From: Bdellovibrionales bacterium
GTDB taxonomy: Bacteria > Bdellovibrionota > Bdellovibrionia > Bdellovibrionales > UBA1609
Reading direction: 5' to 3'
DNA: 64,000 nucleotides
Assembly (NCBI GenBank): GCA_020628165.1
Contig: JAHDFM010000003.1
Span: 62,001-126,000, forward strand
Shown here: positions 44,070 through 54,500 of the stretch, in pieces
Layout: every line of letters starts with the position of its first letter
How positions within the stretch are numbered: the first letter of the stretch is position 1
Made by a program: the position numbers and the translations under genes
The notes under the pieces: model-generated
Databases searched by the model: none
The model's input: the letters and a program-made list of their open reading frames with translations, nothing else
Told to the model about the DNA's origin: nothing

Positions 44070-44912
44070 ATGTTTTTATTTTTGAAACTTATATTGTCTT
44101 TTTCATTGTACGCGCAAAGCCCAACTGCTGTCCCAGCAGGTTTTGACCATTCGTATAGCAAATTAAACACACTATTGAGTAAAGCGGTTGTTATGAAAAA
44201 CAATGGACAAAAAAGCATAGTTAAATACAAAGCTATCACATCGGGTGAGATCGACGCTGTTGTTAAAGAACTCCTCGCTGCTGAAAAAAAGCAAGTGATG
44301 AAAGACTTCAGTTATAAGCAAAGACTTAGCTATTTCATCAACCTTTACAATGCGATGACTATAAAATTGATCAAAGACAATTACAAAAAAGTGAAATCTA
44401 AAAACAACAGCATTAAATCCATTGGCAGTTTGTTAAAAAACACATGGAAGATAAAGTTTTTCACTCTTTTTGGCAAAAAAACTTCGTTAGACGAAGTGGA
44501 GCACGGCTACATTCGTGGCGATTTGAGCGGTTTTCCGCAAAGTAAAAAAGAATACAAAGACCCACGCATTCATTTTGCAGTGAACTGTGCCTCTAAAGGC
44601 TGTCCTTCTCTGCTAAATAAGGCCTTTCTTGCCACATCTGTAACCACTCAGATGCAAACAGCCATGGAGAATTTCTTAAAAGATCGCAGTAGAAATTCAG
44701 TTAAAAATGGCAAAGTTTATCTTTCACCCATTTTTAAATGGTATAAAAAAGACTTTAAGAGAGGTTTTTTAGGGTACAGCTCATTGAAAGGTTTTGTTCA
44801 GAAAAATTCTAAGCACTTAACTGGCGATGCCAAACAATTGAAGCTCATACAGAGTGGAGACTTTTCGATCAAATATACGGATTACGATTGGACTCTTAAC
44901 GACGCTATTTAG
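44070..44912 (+). CDS. Exported DUF547 protein
   Basis: This 280-residue protein has a short signal peptide (MFLFLKLILSFSLYA). The DUF547 domain covers about 70-240, with LSYFINLYNAMTIKLI, HGYIRG and the signature IHFAVNCASKGCPSL. DUF547 domains have a thioredoxin/transglutaminase-like reputation, but no biochemical function is established that I can rely on. The gene is monocistronic between carD and gltX. Confidence 0.85.
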   Translation: MFLFLKLILSFSLYAQSPTAVPAGFDHSYSKLNTLLSKAVVMKNNGQKSIVKYKAITSGEIDAVVKELLAAEKKQVMKDFSYKQRLSYFINLYNAMTIKLIKDNYKKVKSKNNSIKSIGSLLKNTWKIKFFTLFGKKTSLDEVEHGYIRGDLSGFPQSKKEYKDPRIHFAVNCASKGCPSLLNKAFLATSVTTQMQTAMENFLKDRSRNSVKNGKVYLSPIFKWYKKDFKRGFLGYSSLKGFVQKNSKHLTGDAKQLKLIQSGDFSIKYTDYDWTLNDAI

Positions 44913-45129
44913 ATAGGTAAAAAATTTTAATCATAGTTGTGAATTGAAGCCTTTTATCATAAAAGCGCTCTCAGCTCATACAGTCTTTGGACTTTAGAAA
45001 AAAATAATAATTAACAGATAAAGGCTCAGTTTTGATCAATTTGGTCATCGCTTAAAAAAGACATAGATTTTATTGCTGTTTTCTTATTAATATATTACCA
45101 CGATCTTATCAGGTACCTAGGAGAAAACT

Positions 45130-46593
45130 ATGAGTGAGCAGCAAGTTCGCGTTCGATTTGCCCCAAGCCCAACTGGCTATTTGCACGTAGGTGGTGCTAG
45201 AACCGCCCTTTACTGTTATTTGTACGCCAAAAGACATGGTGGCAAATTCATTCTGCGCATTGAAGACACTGACCTTGAAAGATCTACAGAAGAAGCTATG
45301 CGCATGCAGATTCAAGACTTAAATTGGCTCGGGTTGCACTGGGATGAGGGGCCTCACCCAGAAACTTTAAAAGACATGGGAGATTATGGCCCCTACAGAC
45401 AAAGTCAAAGAAAAGAAATTTATCAAAAGTATGCCGACCAGTTATTAGAGCAGGGCGATGCTTATTACTGTTTTTTATCTGATGAAGAGATCGAAGCACA
45501 GCGAGAGCAAGCGAAAAAAGAAAAAAGACCTCCACAAGTGAAGAGTCCTTACAGAGACTGGACCGTTGAAAAAGCTTTAGAGTTCAAAAAAACATGTCCG
45601 ACTCCTCCGGTGATTCGTTTCAAAGTGAAAGACGAAAAAACAGATTACGTCTTGCAAGACTTAGTTCGCGGAGATGTCACGTTTCCATCAGACATGGTCG
45701 GAGACTTTGTGGTGATCAGATCTAACGGCATGCCGGTTTATAACTTTTGTTGTGTTGTGGATGATGCTCTTATGAAAATGACTCATGTCTTTCGTGGTGA
45801 AGATCACTTGAGCAACACTCTTAGGCAAATCATGGTTTATGATGCCTTAAATTTTGAAAAACCGAAGTTTGGTCATCTGTCTATGATCTTAGGTGAAGAT
45901 CGACAAAAGCTTAGTAAGCGTCATGGTGCCACCAGTGTGAACGACTTTAATGAAAAGGGTTTTTTGCCGGAAGCTATGAATAACTTTTTAGCTCTTCTAG
46001 GTTGGAGCTCTCCAAAGGCCCAAGAAATTATAACCATGGATGAACTTTGTGAACAGTTTCACCACGATCGCTTAAACCCAGCCAGTGCCGTATTTGACGA
46101 GAAAAAGCTCACATGGGTGAACGCAACTCACTTGAGGCAACTCCCTCATGCAGAACTTTGGAATAGGCTACAGCCATTCTTTGCGAAGGCTGGTATCAAT
46201 TTGAGTGATGATCCTGCTTGGCAAAACAAAGCCTTAGAAACTATGAAAACATCAATGGAAACGTTAACAGATGCCATCGAGCTTTTTAAGCCTCTTTCAA
46301 ACGAGCCTTTTAAAGTCAGTGACAAAGCTGCCGAAGTTTTATCTTGGGAAACCACTTCTGCTGTGATCAACAAATGGATCGAGCTTGTTAGCGCCAAAAA
46401 CGAACTTTCGGCGGATGACTTTCAAGAGATTTTAGCTCAAATTAAGACTGAATGTGCTGTTAAGGGCAAGCAACTTTTTATGCCTATACGTGTAGCTATC
46501 ATTGGTGAGCCGCAAGGAGCTGAAGTGAAATTATTAGTTCCATTGATGGCTAAGCAAGAGCTGATTGACCGAGCTAATCAATGCCTCAATTAG
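45130..46593 (+). CDS. gltX: Glutamyl-tRNA synthetase
   Basis: This 487-residue class I synthetase has RFAPSPTGYLHVGGARTAL (the HIGH-type motif), LRIEDTDLERS, and KLSKRHGA (the KMSKS-type motif, about residue 260). The C-terminal anticodon-binding part is helical. The length is normal for a bacterial GluRS; whether it also charges tRNA-Gln cannot be decided here. The ribosome site is AGGAGA. Confidence 0.96.
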   Translation: MSEQQVRVRFAPSPTGYLHVGGARTALYCYLYAKRHGGKFILRIEDTDLERSTEEAMRMQIQDLNWLGLHWDEGPHPETLKDMGDYGPYRQSQRKEIYQKYADQLLEQGDAYYCFLSDEEIEAQREQAKKEKRPPQVKSPYRDWTVEKALEFKKTCPTPPVIRFKVKDEKTDYVLQDLVRGDVTFPSDMVGDFVVIRSNGMPVYNFCCVVDDALMKMTHVFRGEDHLSNTLRQIMVYDALNFEKPKFGHLSMILGEDRQKLSKRHGATSVNDFNEKGFLPEAMNNFLALLGWSSPKAQEIITMDELCEQFHHDRLNPASAVFDEKKLTWVNATHLRQLPHAELWNRLQPFFAKAGINLSDDPAWQNKALETMKTSMETLTDAIELFKPLSNEPFKVSDKAAEVLSWETTSAVINKWIELVSAKNELSADDFQEILAQIKTECAVKGKQLFMPIRVAIIGEPQGAEVKLLVPLMAKQELIDRANQCLN

Positions 46594-46609
46594 TTAGCTC
46601 GTTTTTTTT
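46570..46609 (+). terminator. Rho-independent terminator overlapping the gltX end
   Basis: An 8-bp stem (CGAGCTAA / TTAGCTCG) brackets the gltX stop codon and is followed by eight T residues. Confidence 0.75.
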
Positions 46610-46728
46610 GTTAAATTTTTTGACACAAAGAGTGTCAGTTTAATAACTGCTGTATAAGTCCATGTATTAATTTGAGAAATTTTAATAAAAGTTAAGTTTA
46701 AGCCCTTGTGATCATTTATACTTAAAGT

Positions 46729-48405
46729 ATGAATTTTATGGGGAAATGTTTTGCCTTAGCTGGGCTGATTCTAATTCTGTCTTTGTACAACAATTGTGCG
46801 CCTTCTTTTCAGTCAATGAATGATCTTGGTAGCACAAAAGACACCTTGATTGATCCTGGTAACAACAATCAAGGAAACCCTGGTGGATCACTTGGAGGAG
46901 CACCTATACCTCCGCCACGCGTGTCTTCCAAAACTATGGTCATTAATAAACACAAATTCAACCCAGGTGGTGATCAGTTTAAATTCAGTTGTGAAGGTTC
47001 AGAATTAGAGATTCCACAACTTCAACCAGGCAAGCTGACAAAAGTTGAATTGCAAAACTCTCTTAAAAATGTTTTGGGAGTTGAGGGAATTAATTTAAGT
47101 ATTTATCCAGATCAATCAGACACCAACAAATTTAGGGCTTCTAATCTATATATCACTGAAAATAGTTTCTTTTCATCTATGTCAACCATTGCTAAAGATG
47201 TGGCCAATCAGTTTATTAAGAGCTTAGAGTCTAATAGCAATTCAAGTTGGAATTGTGATTTTAAAACTGAGTGCATGAACTCGTTAAAACAGAACCTACC
47301 AAAATATATCTGGAGAAAAAAACTGAGCCCCGCTGAATTGGCAACATTGAATAAAATGTTTCAATACAATCAAGGAGACTCTATAGAGGTCGCTAAAGAA
47401 AAATTATATGATTTTGTCTTTATGCTTGTTAATTCTCCTCAGTTTTTCATTAAAAAAAATCTATCGACAAATTTTAATACGACAAAGCGCTTAGCAACGA
47501 TGCAGATATTGAATCGTTTAAGTTTCTTTCTAGCATCATCTGCGCCAACAAAAGAGCTAATCGACAGTTACAGTGATGAAGCTGAGTTAAGTACAGATCA
47601 AATCAGGTCCATTGCGCAACAAATTTTATCTGATAATGACACCAAAATGAAATTTATTAAGCAGTTTTTACTTTCATACTTAACATTGAATAATACCATT
47701 CAAAACCCTAATAAATTTTACGGGACACCGATAAAAGATATTGTTAGCAATGATATAGAAAATCTTTATCAGTTGTTTGCTAGTAACAAGCCTTTGTCCG
47801 AGTTAATTTCCAATGTTGAGGCGGGAATACTAACTAACAAAACATTCTCTTTCACTACTTTTGGAACAACGAAGGACTCATCACCCATAAAGCGTGGAAC
47901 GACGATTCTTTCAAATATTTTATGTGAAGAGTTGCCATCATTGCCTCCGGCTACATTTATGCAAATTAGAGAGGTGGCATCGACAATACCGGAGCACTTC
48001 AACAACATGCAGGTCATGGAATATCACCGGAGCATTGGTAGCTGTGCCTCTTGTCACAATGTTATTGATCCTCCTGCGATTGGTTTAGAAGTTTTGGGAC
48101 CATCAGGTGAGTTAAGGGTCAACTACCCCAATGGTGACAAAATTGAAGCTGTGGGCTCTTTAGGCGACAACCCATTTAATGATCTTCCCAGTTATTTAAA
48201 TGTGATGTCTAATTCAATAGATTTTAAAAGTTGTTTTGCCAACCACTTAAATTCAGCGGTGAACTTCTCAAGTCAATACAAGTACAACTCGTGTTTGGTG
48301 AACTCATTGTTTGGTGAAAATGAGGACGTTGGCATGATGGACTTAGTTTATAATTTTGTAACTTCGAATAATTTTTTATGGGCTAAAAAGCCAACGTACA
48401 ATTGA
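46729..48405 (+). CDS. Second DUF1592/DUF1588 lipoprotein with CxxCH motif
   Basis: This 558-residue protein is a paralogue of the one at 19565-21241 and has the same length. It has the atypical lipobox LYNNC (Cys23) then APSF, a Gly/Pro/Asn linker, LTKVELQNSLKNVLG (DUF1587-like), a DUF1592 part with MQILNRLSFFLASSAP, and a DUF1588 part with GTTILSNILCEELP and CASCH. CASCH is a possible c-type haem site. A TATACT box ends six bases before ATG 46729 and no ribosome site is visible, so translation may be leaderless. The DUF1552 gene follows closely. Confidence 0.85.
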   Translation: MNFMGKCFALAGLILILSLYNNCAPSFQSMNDLGSTKDTLIDPGNNNQGNPGGSLGGAPIPPPRVSSKTMVINKHKFNPGGDQFKFSCEGSELEIPQLQPGKLTKVELQNSLKNVLGVEGINLSIYPDQSDTNKFRASNLYITENSFFSSMSTIAKDVANQFIKSLESNSNSSWNCDFKTECMNSLKQNLPKYIWRKKLSPAELATLNKMFQYNQGDSIEVAKEKLYDFVFMLVNSPQFFIKKNLSTNFNTTKRLATMQILNRLSFFLASSAPTKELIDSYSDEAELSTDQIRSIAQQILSDNDTKMKFIKQFLLSYLTLNNTIQNPNKFYGTPIKDIVSNDIENLYQLFASNKPLSELISNVEAGILTNKTFSFTTFGTTKDSSPIKRGTTILSNILCEELPSLPPATFMQIREVASTIPEHFNNMQVMEYHRSIGSCASCHNVIDPPAIGLEVLGPSGELRVNYPNGDKIEAVGSLGDNPFNDLPSYLNVMSNSIDFKSCFANHLNSAVNFSSQYKYNSCLVNSLFGENEDVGMMDLVYNFVTSNNFLWAKKPTYN

Positions 48406-48415
48406 TTGAGGAATA

Positions 48416-49873
48416 ATGGGTATGAATCATTTAAAAAAACCATCACGTCGAGAGTTTTTAGCAAATATGTCTTACTCCCTTGGGTTGATTTCTGCAGGTC
48501 ACATATTTAGTCAAAAAATATTTGCGCAAAGTGTGAACCCCATTCAACGAGTGATACATGTTTATTATCCGCATGGCATTTTATCAAAAGGCGATCTGAT
48601 GCGGGGTAATTTCGTGATAAATAACCAAAGCCCTTTAAAGTCATTAGTTCCTATAGCTGGTGATTGTCGCTTTATCAGAAATGTGAGCAAAAAATATAAG
48701 GCTCTAAGGCAAAAGGGCAGTCACTCAGTTTGTCAATCATCAGCTCTTACTGGCTGTGCCACTAAAAAAACACATGGAGCCGGCAGTGATCTTGGTAACA
48801 ATACGGGAGCTTTTGGTGGAAAAAGTGTCGACATAGTTGCTGGTGAATTCTTACAAAAAAAATACAAAACCAAAGAGCCTTATCTGGTTTTAGGAATTTC
48901 AGATCAACACGGTGATGGCAACTCTGGTTCAAGTCCTTATTTGTGGGAAACGGTGAGTTGGACGGGAAATAAAAAGCCGTTGTTGCCGACTCTTAGGCCG
49001 AGCAAGGTGTTCGCTGATTTACAAAAACACAAACAAAGTTTAGTGTCTTGTGGCGTTAGCGGAGTGAATCCTGATGAGATTAAAAATAAGATTAAGTTAT
49101 TAGATAAAGATATTGGTAAGTACAATTTAATCCGTGAAAATTTAAAAAATTATTACAGCACCAATTTAATGCCAAAAGTAGAGATGGAAAAACTCGAACA
49201 GCAAATTGTGCGAGACATAGCTAGTAAAAATCAGCAGAAAGTTGATTTTCAAGCGACTCTAGATGGAACGGCAACTCAAAATAACAACCAAGACGCTTGC
49301 GTTGATTTAAAAAATCCAGGCAATCAGTTTGACCGAGTCCCAGGCCTATCTACTTTTATTAATGGCGATAGATCACAAGATCGTGGGTTTAACGCTAAGG
49401 CCGCAGCTCATATGGATTTAATGATGTATGCTTTGCAAAGCAATTACACTCGCAGCATCACTTTAAATTTGGGCGGCCGTATTTACAAAGATGCTCACGG
49501 AGCCGGCCACTTGTCCCGCGACGTTGGTTCAAGAGATCATTGTTTTAACTTGTCATTTGCCTATGGGGTTATGATTGCTAATGTTGTTAAAACATTAGTA
49601 GACAAATTGAAAGCAGCAAATCTTTATGATTCGACTTTGATTGTTTTTACGGGTGAGTTTGGCAACCAAAAAACAGACGCCCACTATAATTTACATTCAC
49701 CTTGGATGGTGATTAATTCTGGAAAGAATGGTGAGTACAACAATGGAGACGTGCATATTGGTGACATCAATGTCAGCACGATGAATCGTATTGGCGACAC
49801 ATCTGTGAAAAACTTTGGCAGTTCTGACAGTGCTTTGAACAGAGAAGGACGATTCAATCCAAATATTTTTTAA
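48416..49873 (+). CDS. Second Tat-exported DUF1552 protein
   Basis: This 485-residue protein has a twin-arginine signal, PSRREFLANMSYSLGLISAG, and a DUF1552 domain. Segments include VYYPHGILSKGDL, TGCATKKTHGAGSD and, near the end, DSTLIVFTGEFGNQKTDAHY. The last resembles the metal-site region of the sulfatase/phosphatase-like DUF1501 and DUF1552 proteins. The ATG at 48422 (MNH) is an alternative start. It pairs with the DUF1592 lipoprotein upstream and is followed after 15 bases by the PL14-like lipoprotein. Confidence 0.83.
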   Translation: MGMNHLKKPSRREFLANMSYSLGLISAGHIFSQKIFAQSVNPIQRVIHVYYPHGILSKGDLMRGNFVINNQSPLKSLVPIAGDCRFIRNVSKKYKALRQKGSHSVCQSSALTGCATKKTHGAGSDLGNNTGAFGGKSVDIVAGEFLQKKYKTKEPYLVLGISDQHGDGNSGSSPYLWETVSWTGNKKPLLPTLRPSKVFADLQKHKQSLVSCGVSGVNPDEIKNKIKLLDKDIGKYNLIRENLKNYYSTNLMPKVEMEKLEQQIVRDIASKNQQKVDFQATLDGTATQNNNQDACVDLKNPGNQFDRVPGLSTFINGDRSQDRGFNAKAAAHMDLMMYALQSNYTRSITLNLGGRIYKDAHGAGHLSRDVGSRDHCFNLSFAYGVMIANVVKTLVDKLKAANLYDSTLIVFTGEFGNQKTDAHYNLHSPWMVINSGKNGEYNNGDVHIGDINVSTMNRIGDTSVKNFGSSDSALNREGRFNPNIF

Positions 49874-49888
49874 ATTTAAGGTTTATTT

Positions 49889-51289
49889 ATGAAATTATTT
49901 TTTCATATTTTTATTTTTTCCACCTTAATTTTGTTCTATCAAAATTGTGGAGAGGGTTTTGTCAGTCAGACGAATGGATCGTTTCAAGTCTCAGATTTTG
50001 AGCCAGATTTAGCAGGGTCTCCAGGTGATTCAACGGACACAATAAATTCAAATCCACAGTCAGATATTGAGTCGACACAAGATCAAAACAACGATGATCA
50101 ATTGACAGAAAACAATCCAAATGATGGAGAAGCTAATAACAATGACCCAATGAATGAAACTGATGAAGAGGTGGGTCCTGAATTCACTTTGATCACACAA
50201 GTGAAAGTCGTGTCGAAAACTCACACTCGTTTAGTGATTGAATGGAGCACTGGAGTTAATACAACAGGCTATATCAACTATGGACTGAACAAAGAGCTCG
50301 GCTCTGTGCAAAAAAAAGAAACTTCATTTAAATATAACATTCACCAACAAGAGTTAATCGATTTAACACCAGACACACCCTATCATGTACAGGTGATTTC
50401 TAAATCTGAAGATGGCAAAGAGTTTCGTTCTAAGGTGATGATCATAAAAACCAATGAAGCCCCCAAAATAGATTCAAATGGATCCGCAAACTACTTAAAC
50501 TTTGCTGACTTTAAAGAATCACGTAAACTAAAAAACTTTCAAGTTGGAGATTGGCGCAAAGATGGTTATGAGGAACCAAGGCGCGACATTGCAAATTGGG
50601 AAAAGGTGTTTATTTTACCGAATGGTCATGATGGTGCGAGTGCAAAGATGATGCTTGACCCAAGCATAAAAGAAGCTTGGGCCACATATAAAATGCAGTT
50701 GGGAAAAAACTGGACACCGGCAGGCTCTGTGAAGTTACCTGGTTTTGCCTCACATATTAATGAAGGTAGATACAGTTATTCTGGTGGGAATGGTGGTGGC
50801 TGGGCTGGACTGTGCCGGTCGTGGTCGGCTCGCTCATTTTTGGCTGCGATAAAGCCGGGTGTCAGCTGGTCTGGAAAGTTATCTATGGAAGTGTATCATA
50901 GAGATAGTAATAACTATGCAGGTGGGGCAACACCTAAAGATCATCCTTGTAAACTGAGTAACTTCAACCCAAAGTCGTACACAAAGTATCAATTCGGACA
51001 GCCGTTGAGCAGTAAAGGTTTTATAAGAGATAAAAAGTGGCACACTGTCACTCATCATATTCGCCTAAACACCATAGGCCAATCCGATGGACTCATTGAG
51101 CTGTATTTGGATGGAAAATTAGCAGGTAAAATGACCAATTTAAATTTTACCGACAATCCAAAGTACCACAACATTGCCTTTTGGTTCATTGTCTATCATG
51201 GTGGTGGCCCCGACACGACAGGAACCTTTCACGACATTTACTTTGCAGATTTCAACTGGAACTCCGGCCCCATTAACTTAACCCGATAA
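49889..51289 (+). CDS. Lipoprotein with Fn3 and PL14-like lyase domain
   Basis: This 466-residue protein has the atypical lipobox FYQNC (Cys20) then GEGF, the same tag as the pectate-lyase-like protein. An Asn/Asp-rich acidic linker (about 35-95) leads to a fibronectin-III-like domain (about 100-190). The C-terminal part (about 215-460) resembles polysaccharide lyase family 14 or a related jelly roll: KLPGFASHINEG, GGWAGLCRSWSARSFL, a YHRDSNN segment, HTVTHHIRLNTIGQSDGLIE and FWFIVYHGGG. It is probably an alginate- or glucuronan-active surface protein. It ends an apparent three-gene operon with the DUF1592/DUF1552 pair. Confidence 0.7.
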   Translation: MKLFFHIFIFSTLILFYQNCGEGFVSQTNGSFQVSDFEPDLAGSPGDSTDTINSNPQSDIESTQDQNNDDQLTENNPNDGEANNNDPMNETDEEVGPEFTLITQVKVVSKTHTRLVIEWSTGVNTTGYINYGLNKELGSVQKKETSFKYNIHQQELIDLTPDTPYHVQVISKSEDGKEFRSKVMIIKTNEAPKIDSNGSANYLNFADFKESRKLKNFQVGDWRKDGYEEPRRDIANWEKVFILPNGHDGASAKMMLDPSIKEAWATYKMQLGKNWTPAGSVKLPGFASHINEGRYSYSGGNGGGWAGLCRSWSARSFLAAIKPGVSWSGKLSMEVYHRDSNNYAGGATPKDHPCKLSNFNPKSYTKYQFGQPLSSKGFIRDKKWHTVTHHIRLNTIGQSDGLIELYLDGKLAGKMTNLNFTDNPKYHNIAFWFIVYHGGGPDTTGTFHDIYFADFNWNSGPINLTR

Positions 51290-51586
51290 TTTCATCACGT
51301 GCAGAACGTCATCTTCTCGAGTTAAGCAATCGTCGCGGGCCTAGCTTTGTCATATTTAGCATAGTTCTATCAATCTGAGAAAAACCCCGTCACCCTGAGG
51401 AGGAGCCGAAGCACCTAAGCGCATTTGTAGAATTAACGTTAAGAACCCCAAAAATATCGAAAAAAAACAAAAAAATGAGACGAAATCTGTAACTAACGTA
51501 AATCTTTGACTTATTGTTTTCACATTCTTGTTTCATAACTAGACAAACGTTTAAGTATTTACTGGACCTACCGATAGATAAAGGTA
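51290..51586 (+). other. Intergenic region with dispersed repeat
   Basis: About 300 bases lie between the PL14-like lipoprotein and the fibre gene. A copy of the dispersed repeat lies at 51387-51422, and a possible degenerate copy begins near 51307. The right half is AT-rich and should contain the fibre promoter, but no clear -35/-10 pair with normal spacing was found. Confidence 0.45.
51387..51422 (+). repeat. Dispersed short repeat, copy D
   Basis: The copy reads GTCACCCTGAGGAGGAGCCG and then AAGCACCTAAGCGC. It shares GTCAYCCTGARGRGAG with the copies near 19.3-19.4 kb. Confidence 0.5.
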
Positions 51587-54500
51587 ATGATTTTACGAAT
51601 TTTAACTTGTACGTTTTTTGTTATTTTCTCATTAGAGGCTTTTGCGGTCTTAGCGCCAAGCCTTATGACCTATCATGGTCGCATTATCGAACCAAGCACA
51701 ATGCCTCTAGAAAGGTCGGATGTGACCTTCACAGTGCAAGTTCTTTCTCCTGGAACTGAAGAGTGTGTTCTTTACGAAGAAACACACCTTATAGATATGA
51801 CAGGCTCTGAAGGTTTATTTAATTTTAATATTGGACAAGGTGCTGTCACAGCTGGTGATCCAGGCATAGGTCTTATGGGAACTATGGACAACAGCCGTAA
51901 TCAATCAGGACTGTCTTGTTCCATCGGAACCAGTTACACACCTGTGGCTGGTCACGGACGAAGGCTTCGCATCAGTTTTGACTACACAGGAAGTACAGGG
52001 CCTGTCACCATCACGCCATATTCTGAAATACAATCGGTTCCTTTTGCTACTTACGCCTCAAGGTTAGAAGGTTTAGGAAAAGACGATCTTATCCAAGTGA
52101 ACAGTGGTGGCACGCAAGTGTTAAACCAAGGAAACATTGACGCTATTTTTACCACAACCAATTACCCTTTATTGATTGATGCCATAGACGGTACGCACTC
52201 AGCTTATGCCAAGTCTGTTGATCTACCCGTCACCGGCGGTACCCTCAATATGAGTGGCGGTGGACAAGATGTTGTTGTGAGTGACACTCCAGCAACTGGT
52301 GATTCTGCTGTGAACCAAGATTACAGTGATGGTCATTTAGGTGGGAAAGTTTTGGACCCAACGAGTATGTCTGGTTTAACTGGAGCGGCTGGTGATGGCT
52401 TTATCCTTGCTTGGGATGAAACCACACAAACGTTCATAGCTCAAGCAGCACCTGGTGACGCCACAAAGCTACCTTTAGCTGGTGGCACAATGACTGGAAA
52501 CATTGTGATGTCAGGAGTGAGTAACCCCGACATTGAAATGAATGACAATGACATTATTAATGTGGGTGATATCACTGACATCAATAATTTAAGTTTGTCG
52601 GGCAGTGGGCAAGCTGACTTTAACGATAGCAATTTAATAGAGCTTGGCTTTGTCACTGTGATGCCAGAAAGATCTGTGCATTTAGGAAGCTTTACATCAG
52701 CTCAAGAGACAACTTACACTGGTACCTTAGGGGCACTTGATGCCGGTAAAGTTTGGTACAATTCTACAGATAACTCTTTTAAATATTGGGACGGCACTCA
52801 AGCCGTTGATTTAAAATCAGAGGCTGATGATAAGTTACCATTGGCTGGCGGCACCATGACAGGTGATATTAACATGGACACCAATGACATCAGCAATGTG
52901 GAGTCGATGAATTTTAGCGGTGTTCCAGGGAGTGATCACTTAGATTTGAACAATCAGTTCATTATAAATGCAGGTCACATCACTTTGACAGATCAGCACG
53001 TACTTAGGTTAGGTAGCTACACCGGTGCGCAAGAAACAGCCTTTGAAGGTACGTTGGGCGCAACCGATGTAGGTAGCTTATGGTATAACAGTGATGACAA
53101 CCAATTAAAGCTTTGGACCGACGCTGGAACTTCAAGAACTTTAGCAGGCCTTGGCAACACAGCGGGCAGTGCTGTAGACATCGGAACCATTCCAAATTGC
53201 AGTGCCAGTCAAAAATTACAAATGAGCGCAGGTCCTACTTATGCCTGGAGTTGTGTTGCGGACAGTGGAGATATTGAAGGTGTGACTGCTGGCGATGGTT
53301 TGACCGGTGGGGGCACAAGTGGATCTCCGACGATCGATGTGAATGTTGATGACGCCACTATTGAAATAGCATCTGATATTGTGCGTGTGAAAGACTCTGG
53401 GATCACCACGGCTAAAATTGCTGATGACGCTATAACAAGTGCAAAGATTTTAAATGGAACCATTGGTGCTGGAGATATTGCTAATAACTCTATTCAAAAT
53501 AATCATTTGATCGATGGAATTGTGAATTCAGCTAAAATTGCTGATGGCTCCGTCGGAAATATAGACTTAGATAACAACGCTGTTAATTCTGCGAAAGTGC
53601 AAGATAACACTTTAACGAGTTCTGATATTTTAGACGGCACCATTGCCACTGCTGACTTAGCTGATGGTTCAGTCACCTCTGCTAAGATTGCCGATGGCAC
53701 AATCACCAGTTCAGACATCGCCACAGGAAGTGGAATCATTTTAGATGGTGGTAATACTGAAGGTGCTGCTGTCACTATTGGTACTAATGATAATTTTGAT
53801 TTGAATTTAGAAACTAATGGAAGCACACGTTTAAGAATTGATAATAATGGTCGCATTGGTACAGGAGTTGTTTCAGGTGCTGCCAAGCTTTATGTTAGTC
53901 ATGCTACGGCAGATGGCGACACTTCAGAAAGAGCGGTAGAGATAAACCGATCGACAACAACAAGTTCAAATGTCACCAGTTTTGACAAAGGCATGGTCAG
54001 TTATTTGATAGATTATGACATTCCTTCTGGAATCACTGATAGTGGCTATAAAATTGCCGTCGATGCTAGTGCCTACGCAAGTAACAACACAGGTTTTGCA
54101 GGAACACTCAATCAAAACATGGCCGTATGGGCCCGTTCTGGAGTGAATGCCTCTGCGCCGGGTTCATTGATCAATAATTCTTATGCTGTGAAAGCAGAAA
54201 TTCTCAATTCTGATGCCGATTCAACAATCACCAACGCCTATGGTGTTCATATTCAAAACGGGAATGGGACGGGCACGATTACGAATAACTATGGCCTTTA
54301 CCAAGTTACAGCAAGTGCTAGAAACTATTTTGCTGGAAATGTAGGTCTAGGTGACAACACTCCTGATACTCGTTTAGATGTAGAAGGGACCATTAAAATG
54401 GGTGATGGCGGAGAAACTTGTTCCGCTGCCGGAGATGGTGGGATGATTCGTTACAATGGGAGTGTTTTACAATTTTGTAATGGTTCAGCTTGGACAACTT

